From Lunularia cruciata (Eukaryota; Streptophyta; Marchantiopsida; Lunulariales; Lunulariaceae): DNA of 64,000 bases. The stretch lies in NCBI GenBank assembly GCA_948567375.1, contig OX419755.1, forward strand, positions 65,476,944-65,540,943, in the 5' to 3' direction. The notes beneath the pieces were generated by a model. That model had not been told where the DNA came from, ran no database searches, and worked only from the letters and a program-made list of their open reading frames with translations. Both the position numbers and the translations under genes were made by a program. Below are positions 57,480 through 64,000 of the stretch, one piece after another (position 1 is the stretch's first letter; every line of letters starts with the position of its first letter).

Positions 57480-59292
57480 GGATGTCGTCTACAATGCCTC
57501 AGATAGCGTGAAAGACTGGGGAAGTCTGACCTGTCTCCCAACCTCTCCTCTCTGTGGGTCCAACTCCACTGATGCTCCTCTAGGCTCTGGAGCACGTACT
57601 GCACTCCTAGTCACTGCTGCAAATGCATCCACCTATGTTGCTCCGCACATGAAGTCCAAAGCATCTCTATCACCAGCATATGAGGTGGAAGCCTCAGCAC
57701 CTGAATCTGATCTCCTATGAGCAATAGCCATACTAGCCAATCTCTGCTCCAACTGCTCAATCCGAGTAGCCATAGCTGTGTCAGAAGTAAGGGCGGGTAC
57801 TGCACCCCTACTAGGTGTAGATCCTCTACCACCACCTCTACCACCTCGTCCTCCATGAACTGGAGCTCCTCTACTACCTGCCATAGCAGCCCTACCACTC
57901 CATAACTCCAGGTGTAGGTCAAAACACCGGTCACTAGTATGACCAAATCTATGGCAATGCTCACACTGCCTCTGTGCTGGCTGTGATGCACCAGAGGTAT
58001 CAGGTCCGCTGCCCTGAGTACACTCTCTCCTATGGTGAGGTCCACCACAAGTCCAACAAGCAACACCACCACTCACTGGCTGCTGCTGACCCAAAAATGA
58101 GGGTAAGAGGTCTAACTCCACTAGGCCCTCCACTCGCTCCATAGGATCTAGGCTGTCCACCCTGTCCTCGAAAACCAACTGGGCGTGGTGCACTCTGCTG
58201 CACTCTAGAAGAAGTCACAACCGTGGATGAGGTCTCCCTACCAAATCCAGATGTCACCACTCTCTCCTCCACCATGTTGAGCTCAATACGCTCAGCCAAA
58301 CCAAAGACTACTGCCAAAGTGGGCGAAGTAGCCTGCAACAACGTAGCATCACGAACTCTACGTCGCAACTCCCTGTCCAGTATCCCATACCAAAACTGGA
58401 CTGCCTGGGCCTCAGTAACTCCCTGAGTGAAACTGATCAGCCGCCTCATGCGAGTGTATGCCTCGCGTAGGCTCTCTCCAGCCTTCCGCTGGAACTCCTG
58501 CAAGCTCCTCAGCTTGTCAGTCCGCACTCCCTGGTAGTTCTGCCTCAAACATAGGAAGAACTCAACCATAGGGTTAAACCATGGTACCACACCACCTCCT
58601 GCAGCGGTACCTCCACTCGTAGTAGCACTATCTCCAGCTAGTGCACCTCCACTAGCTCCACCAACACTACTCGAGCTAGAACTCGTAGGTACAGCCGACC
58701 TACTCCTGGCCACCGAACCTGAAGTGATGGAGACATAGTGTGGAGACCAATATTGTCTCCATAACTCAATCTCCTCCAAATGAGCTCTCCTGAACTCATG
58801 GTAGTCGTCCATCGGTGGACCCTCCAAGTGCTGAAACAACCCCTTCCATGCCATGAAAGGTGTGAACAAAGTCGGGTTCCGCATCTGCTGCAGATCACAC
58901 CAACTATCAAACTCTTGGATGAAGTCATCCAACTCAATGGTACCCACTGTACCAGAGTAACGCCTAGGGCCTTTGGAGGCCCCATAAATCTCGTCCATGT
59001 CCCACAACAACGGTGCGGACACACCAAGTGCACTCTCAACTGAATCAGCTCGTGTGTCGAACTCCAACTCAGAGGCAATCTCCTCCCTCATTGGGACCTG
59101 AGATACAGGCTGATACCGAGTACCACTCCGAGTAAACCCACTGCGTACTGCAGGGCTAACTCCTCTGGAATCTCCAAAGAACTCCGTCGTGACCACGTAA
59201 CTGCAACAGCAAACCCGAACCACCAACTGCAACCGCAAGTCGCAACTGCAAGTGCTCCACCAAGTGCCAACACCACCACGTGCCAACACCAA
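57480..59292 (-). pseudogene. gag: Gag of element B with two zinc knuckles
   Basis: The capsid-like core has FLCLRQNYQGV, LREAYTRMRRLISF, FWYGILDRELRRRV and AVVFGLAERIE, typical of retrotrans_gag. It is followed by two CCHC knuckles, CWTCGGPHHRREC (CX2CX3HX4C) and CEHCHRFGHTSDRC (CX2CX4HX4C), a Gly/Arg-rich segment (GGRGGRGGGRG) that may bind RNA, and a short coiled coil (RIEQLEQRLASM). A single frameshift near 58,080-58,160 separates the core frame (59,292-58,030) from the knuckle frame, which is the pol frame. The true ATG is uncertain: the listed 59,292 end is a TTG codon. Confidence 0.85.
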
Positions 59293-60535
59293 CTAAACAC
59301 CACCCACTAATGTAACTCTACCGAGATAACTACACTAGGGGAAGGGCAACCTGTAACCTGCCATCATAACACGCACTCTCACGGTCTGCAGGTCATCACT
59401 TCCTGCCTCACCGGAGAGAAACAAAGGTAGTCTGACTGGTCATCACTCCAGCCTCACCATCGAGAGCACACCAGAGCACCAACACTCAAAAGTCAAGGCA
59501 CCTCACACAAACGTGGTGCACAAACAGGAAGCAGAGAATGGAGGGGATCCAATCACAAGAAATCTAAACAAAAACCCTCCATCTCATAACACAACACGGG
59601 ACTGACTCTGCCACCATTTGGCATTTGACATAAGAGTAGTTCGTATCTAAGTCCTAAGCTACCAGGATCACCAAGAATGGGATCAAACTGCCTCTCCTAG
59701 CCAAAGCTACATGTGTATAGATAACAGTGGCACAGTCACTATGACAACAAGTGAAGGTGGACCAGTTGGCTAGGGCACCAGTCTAGGAACAAGAGATCTA
59801 GGGGTCAAACCCTGTTGCGCACAATCTAGCAAGAAAGGCAGATTTTGCCAACCAATGACCAAGATCTACACTAAACTAGCTAGCCTCACGCCAGCAAGCT
59901 GGCTTGCTGGCCCTTCTGGCCCTTCTAGGCCTTCGTAGCCTCTCATAGCCCACAACCCTATGCCTCGAAGCCTCGAAGCCTCTAAACGCCGAAATTCAGC
60001 CAAATGAGGCCTTTCTTGTTGCCACTTCGAACCTCCTCCAAAATTGGCGAAACTTCTCCAAATCTGCGAAACTCCTCCAAACTAGCGGAACTTCTCCAAA
60101 TCTGGCCAAACAGCAAAACTCCTCCAAATCTGACGTAAACCCTAAAGATGGATGTCTGCCAAATCCCCCGCTAACTTTCCACTCGAGCCAAATTGACAAA
60201 ACGGGTTTTTCCAAATCACAATTTCATGAGAAGAGCTTTCCAACTCCACCTTCAATTTCACTTTCTGAGGCCAACTTGCAGCAAATTGGTCCTGCCTTCA
60301 CCTCCTGAGCTCAAAATCACAACACTGCTCAAAAATTGCTCCTTCTTTGCTCGAAATTTGGCCAGCGCTTCCGCACACCGTCCGCCTAACTGCCAAATTT
60401 GCATCAACTACACGAGCTTCTGCACACTAGGGAAACATAGAACCTGAATCGAGCTACCACGATCCACCGAGCTTGGAGATACCACCAACACTCAACGTTC
60501 CTGCACCCAATTTCCCCCTGACTTCACTTCTCTGA
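59293..60535 (-). other. 5' leader of element B
   Basis: 1.2 kb between the 5' P repeat and gag, with no domain. A stretch at 60,120-60,000 repeats CTCCAAATCTG-like units. A possible iMet-like primer site (TGGTGGCAGAGTC on the - strand, about 59,613-59,601) sits far from P, so it is uncertain as a PBS. Directly after P the - strand reads TCAGAGAAGTGAAG, which is not a clear match to a tRNA 3' end that I can name. Confidence 0.5.
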
Positions 60536-60985
60536 TGTAATCAGATTGCTTAACAATTCAACTCAACTCAACTCAGATCAGTACTTGATCTGTCACTCTA
60601 TAAACTGCCAACAACTGGGCACTGATTACAGTCAAGCCACACCCACTCAAGCATAGAGAATCCAGGTGACTCTCGCCGGCCTCTGTCCACCATAGCCAGG
60701 AACTCGAAGGCTCAACATCAAAGAAGTGAGCTCTCTGGAGCTCACTTTGAAACTATACCCCCTGGACTCGAGCTAGCCCTGAAACCCTAACGGTCCCGCT
60801 GACGGCACACTCGACGGTGCAAACGGTGCAAAGTGACGGTGGGCCCCACCGTGAAGTCAGTACCCCGAACACGAAATCTAACCATCGGAAAGTAGTCCCT
60901 GAGAAACAGCTAGAATAACTCTAACTACCATCACTGGAACTCCAGTGTCCGAGCATCTAGATGCGGAACTACAAATGGCGTGACA
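60536..60985 (-). repeat. Element B 5' terminus: single P repeat
   Basis: 450 bp that start TGTCACGCCATTTG at the target duplication and end CAATCTGATTACA. It is nearly identical to the two P copies at the 3' end. It is not followed by Q, whereas both 3' P copies are. It holds the palindrome GTGGGCCCCAC and spaced ACGGTG repeats (60,818-60,852), and a TTTATAG TATA-like site near 60,600 that could drive transcription. Confidence 0.92.
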
Positions 60986-60989
60986 CTTC

Positions 60990-61250
60990 TTCTATTTTGA
61001 GCCTTTGAGCTCTTAGCTATGGTGGACTAACGCTAGAGAGTGTAACTTGGATTCTTTGAATTAGAGTGGGTGTGGCTTGATGGTGTAATCAATGCCTATT
61101 AGTAGAGATTATAGAGTTAGAGTTTTAATTTCTGATCATTGATTATTGTAGCAGTTTAGAGTTTGTGTAACTTCTTGTATGAGTTATGTTTTTATTGTGT
61201 ATTATATTGATAGCAATGTATGTTATGTAGTGATATATATGCGCAAAACA
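60990..61250 (+). repeat. Element D 3' terminus, second part: rest of P and outer Q
   Basis: P resumes with TTCTATTTTGAGCC (after the CTTC duplication) and ends near 61,145. Q follows (about 61,146-61,250) with the TTTAGAGT, CTTGTAT and TATGTAGTGATATATATGC blocks. It ends at the TCCA duplication. This completes D's Q-P-Q ending. Confidence 0.85.
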
Positions 61251-61660
61251 TCCATAAAAACATGGTATAGTTGAGAGGAGAAATCATAGAGTAATAAAAA
61301 TATTTAAGACAATGCTTAAGGGAGTTTGGATAATCATTTTTGGGTCAAGCTATGAATACAACATTTTATCTTTGAAATAGGAGTCCAAAATTATCACTTG
61401 TGTTAGGAACTCTAAAAGAAGCCTTCATAGAAAACAAAAAAGGAGAAAAAATACATGGATTTTTCATTATATATAATTTATTCATATGCTAAAGGAGGAA
61501 AGACAAAAGCTTGATGAAAAGAGTATGGAATGTATTTCTTTTGGCCATGGAGAAAGAGAAAAGTGCTTATAAATTCTTTTATTAAATTTCTTGAATTGTA
61601 TATTTTAGTAGAGATGCAATGTTAAATGAAAAAAATCATCTAGTAGAGAAAGGTGAAATT
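61251..61660 (+). pseudogene. Copia H integrase remnant, C-terminal part
   Basis: KHGIVERRNHRV follows element D's right TSD and is the conserved (Q)NG(V)(V)ERKN(R) motif of Copia integrase with its catalytic E. It continues with AMNTTFYL.NRSP (about 61,350-61,390) and SRDAMLNE (about 61,605-61,628), in the expected order. The text on the left of D leads straight into this motif. Confidence 0.78.
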
Positions 61661-63440
61661 GAAAATGAAAATCTGATTTACCAAATTCTAGAGAGAATGT
61701 TGAGCACAATGAAAAATAGTTATGTAGCTTTCAACAATCTTAAATTCTAAAAATTGGAAATTGAAGGAAATACTCACATCCATGTAGCAATATTACAAAT
61801 AGTAATATTTCTCCTTTTGAAGAATGGTCAAGTTGTGGGTGAAGATTAGCAACCAACAGTCTTTTCTAAGCATGAGGAGCCAAAAGGCATGAAAAATAGA
61901 TGAAGCTTATACAAAAGGACTAAAATCTAAAGTTACTCCATAAGTTACCTACAAGAAGAGAATTTTGAGAAAATATGTGGGATTTTTTAAGGTAATTTTA
62001 ATGGAGATAAGTATAGAATCAAGTGAACTTTATGGTTTTGAGGATGCAAAAAATATTCAAGAGTGGTTTATAGCAATGGAGGATGAGTGTAATGCTATCA
62101 TCAAAAATCATACTTAAAACTTGGTGGAACTACCAGCAGGTTAAATGACTTGGAGTATTCAATGGATTTCTAAACTAAATTCAAGGATAGACACAAGATA
62201 TAAGGTAAGGCAAGGTTAGTGGTTGAAGAATATTCTTTGATAAAAGATGGTGAACTTAATGAGACCTTTACATGTGTGGCTAAACTAGATAATTTACATA
62301 TTGTATTCCTCTATCTATTGAATTTGGTTTGTCAATCCATCAAAAGGAAGTAAATAATCTCTTTCTTGATGAGTACTTGAAGAGGATGTACCTATATGAT
62401 TACCTTTGGGATTTATTCAACCAAGGAAAAAATACTTAGTGTGCATTTCTCCATGAAACTGAAACAATCTACAAGGCTTTGGTATATAAAAATTGATATA
62501 GAATAGAGAAATTGATCATTTCGGGCTAGAAGTTTATTTTGTAAAGAATTTTTTAAATTCCAAAATAGATATGATTGAAAGAGAAAGGGATTCTGAATTT
62601 TAATTCTTCATGTGGATGATGTTATCATAAGTCATAAGTGGAGATAGTGAGGAACTTGTCAAGAAGGTGAAGAATTTTATGATATCAAATTTTGAGATGC
62701 AAAACTTAAAAAGATTTCATCTTTATCTTGGTCCTTAGATCTTGAGCAAGAATGAGATCAATATGCACCCAAGCCAAGGAAATTCAAGAGATTTTTGATA
62801 CATCCGCATGAAAGAGTGTAATACAATTACAACTCAAAATATTTATGGAGAATTGGAAATCAATGAGAATGAAAAGAAATTTGATGGTAATTTATTCAAG
62901 AAATTAGTAGAAAATTTGATATTTCTCACTAAGTGAATGTGTAGCTAAGTCATGAAAGAGTACTAGAAATCTCATTCATTGTATACTAAAAGGATCTTAT
63001 GATATCTCAAAGACAATAAACTCCTGGATAGAATATAAGAAAACATGAAGAAATTTAATCGGAGGGTTATATCAACTCAAATTTTGTTGGAAGATAGACG
63101 ATGGTTATCTTCATCAAGTTATGGATTCACTTTATGGATTATGGTATGGAATGGTTTGTCTCATAGTTCTCAAAGAGCAGGCTTTAATGGTTTTATCTTC
63201 TGCACAGTATCAACTAATATATGATGTGACATATGAAGCAATTTAGTTCTTAAGGATTTGACCAAAATAGTAAACAAAAATGTTCATTGACAATTTCAAC
63301 TGTATATCCTAAGCCAAGATCTAAATATTGAAACTCCATATTTCGGGGAAATACAAGGTGGAAAGGTGACTTTTGCATAAATATCCACAAAGAACAATTT
63401 GCAAATAGTTTTATGACAAACGCTCATATATTATTCTTTG
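61661..63440 (+). pseudogene. Copia H RT and RNase H remnant
   Basis: NTWELV-like and W..K.K text occurs near 62,110-62,180, ETFTCVAKLDN (about 62,260-62,292), and the YVDD-equivalent ILHVDDVIIS (about 62,600-62,630). FHLYLG (LHYFLG equivalent, about 62,718), a GSLxYL-like segment at about 62,900 and RIL.YLKDN (about 62,985-63,010) follow. RNase H is faint to about 63,440. Every frame is broken. Confidence 0.75.
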
Positions 63441-64000
63441 AGACTTATATTACCATCGATTGAGGACGAAGAAAAACAGTTCGGTATAATAAACATTAGT
63501 GTATAATATAAGAACGTAATATTTCTGGGATAATATTATTTTCATGCTAATCCGTAGTCTAACAATGTTATCGAACAGATTCCTGAAATAGAAAAACTTG
63601 AATAATAATTTCAAGCACGCGCAATCAATGTGGTTCGGTTCCGTTTGGACTGTCCTACAAACACTCATTGAGAGAGAGATGCCTAATAAACTAAGCAATT
63701 CTAGAATTCTAGAGAAGAAAGGTCGGTAAAGTCAGTTTCGGAAAGTTCTGAATTCCTTGCCCGGAGAGAGAGGCATTGGACTATGAGATCCTTTCGTATA
63801 GAAACCATAGAAACGAGATGGGACACTTGAAGACATTTGAAGCTATAGCAAAACGCGAAGCGCGTACTAGTCACAATATGTCATGGACAAGTTTACGATG
63901 TGGATAGAGGGGGACCACCATGAAGATACTCTAGCTGAATGAATTCTCCAAATTGACCTTCGGACTTTTAGGTGGAACCGGGCTTCGCAGCTGCAGAAAA
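63441..64000. other. Right edge: no gene recognised
   Basis: CG dinucleotides become common again (CGAAGCGCG, CGGACTTTT), resembling the gene island at 14-25 kb rather than the transposon nest. No open frame of note and no LTR end for Copia H were found. Confidence 0.45.

Larger units (their letters stand above)
50504..60985 (-). mobile_element. Element B: young DNMT3- and PHD-encoding Ty3 retrotransposon
   Basis: 10,482 bp with ends TGTCGTGCG (left) and GGCGTGACA (right) and the 4-bp duplication CTTC (50,500-50,503 and 60,986-60,989). Removing B plus one CTTC restores element D's P repeat at equal length. On the - strand the order is P (5' end), 1.2-kb leader, gag, protease, DNA methyltransferase, linker, RT, RNase H, integrase, PHD, polypurine tract, then Q-P-Q-P-Q. 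The P copies differ from one another at only a handful of positions, so the insertion is recent relative to C, D and E. Gag has one frameshift. Pol has eight in-frame stops and no frameshift. Confidence 0.95.
29364..61250 (+). mobile_element. Element D: old DNMT/PHD-family Ty3 element, host to C, G and B
   Basis: Ends are TGTCATGGCATTTG at the left and GCGCAAAACA at the right, flanked by the 4-bp duplication TCCA (29,360-29,363 and 61,251-61,254). Pieces in order are P fragment and gag (29,364-30,430), protease (about 30,700-31,180), DNMT start (about 32,870-33,119), rest of DNMT and start of RT (41,905-42,723), RNase H, integrase and PHD (48,215-49,935), then Q-P-Q (50,101-50,503 and 60,990-61,250). 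It is broken by C inside DNMT motif I, by G inside RT, and by B inside the P repeat. P is fused to mid-gag by an internal deletion. Decay is heavy with many TAG and TGA stops. Confidence 0.88.
25396..63440 (+). mobile_element. Element H: degenerate Ty1/Copia element, split by element D
   Basis: Gag and protease remnants (25,396-26,440) and the first part of integrase (28,880-29,363) lie left of element D. The rest of integrase, RT and RNase H (61,251-63,440) lie right of it. The Copia protein order Gag-PR-INT-RT-RH is kept. The integrase text runs up to D's left end (...KIHPQYP) and resumes after D's right end with the NG(I)VERRN motif that normally follows, one base out of frame. H is therefore the target and is older than D. 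No LTRs could be delimited. It is heavily decayed. Confidence 0.8.

Noticed and set aside
57611-58072. Open frame of 153 codons antisense-like to the zinc-knuckle frame of element B
   Set aside because: It is a shifted-frame shadow of Gag. The CCHC knuckles and the in-frame link to pol lie in the other frame.
59601-59613. iMet-like primer site TGGTGGCAGAGTC in element B leader, which would imply a 1.37-kb LTR
   Set aside because: Sequence between this site and P (59,614-60,535) is not repeated at the 3' end, so it cannot be part of an LTR. The match to the iMet site is only partial.

Overview
The window is a piece of a nuclear land-plant genome. It holds one convincing host gene, a six-exon ceramide synthase (LAG1/LOH type, about 20.9-23.5 kb), inside a stack of nested retrotransposons. 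The organism is probably a non-flowering land plant, for example a bryophyte. This rests weakly on the strongly plant-like ceramide synthase, short GT-AG introns, and a retrotransposon carrying a DNMT3-like methyltransferase, a family kept by mosses and other non-angiosperms. I cannot place it more precisely.

Layout. 1-3731: 3' part of a Ty3 chromovirus (element A, + strand) with heat-shock-element repeats in its LTR. It is inserted into the 3' end of an older element E (3732-4740). About 5170-6095: decayed PIF/Harbinger transposase with an intron. 6.1-14 kb: AT-rich, decayed, mostly unclassified sequence with one unrecognised coding-like remnant (8.9-10.8 kb). 14-25 kb: a gene island with visibly more CpG, containing the ceramide synthase. 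25.4-63.4 kb: a Russian-doll nest. A degenerate Copia element H (25.4-29.4 and 61.3-63.4 kb, + strand) is split by Ty3 element D (29,364-61,250, + strand, TSD TCCA). D is split by element C (33,124-41,900, - strand, TSD GTAT), chromovirus G (42,724-48,214, - strand) and element B (50,504-60,985, - strand, TSD CTTC).

The exciting system is the family formed by B, C, D and E. B is nearly intact and encodes, in one frame, gag zinc knuckles, aspartic protease, a complete C5-cytosine DNA methyltransferase of DNMT3-like layout, reverse transcriptase, RNase H, a DDE integrase and a C-terminal PHD finger. It therefore pairs a DNA-methylation writer with a likely chromatin reader. The ends are not ordinary LTRs. 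Every copy whose 3' end can be seen reads internal-Q-P-Q, while the 5' end carries P alone, which is a split-direct-repeat plan. Precise 4-bp target-site duplications flank the outer P and Q ends in three copies. All eight premature stops in B's pol frame are TAG or TGA, as expected from C-to-T change of CAG and CGA codons.

The genes would work together as one Gag-Pol polyprotein. By inference, the particle could methylate new cDNA or chromatin near the insertion while the PHD finger guides integration. Host genes other than the ceramide synthase were not recognised.
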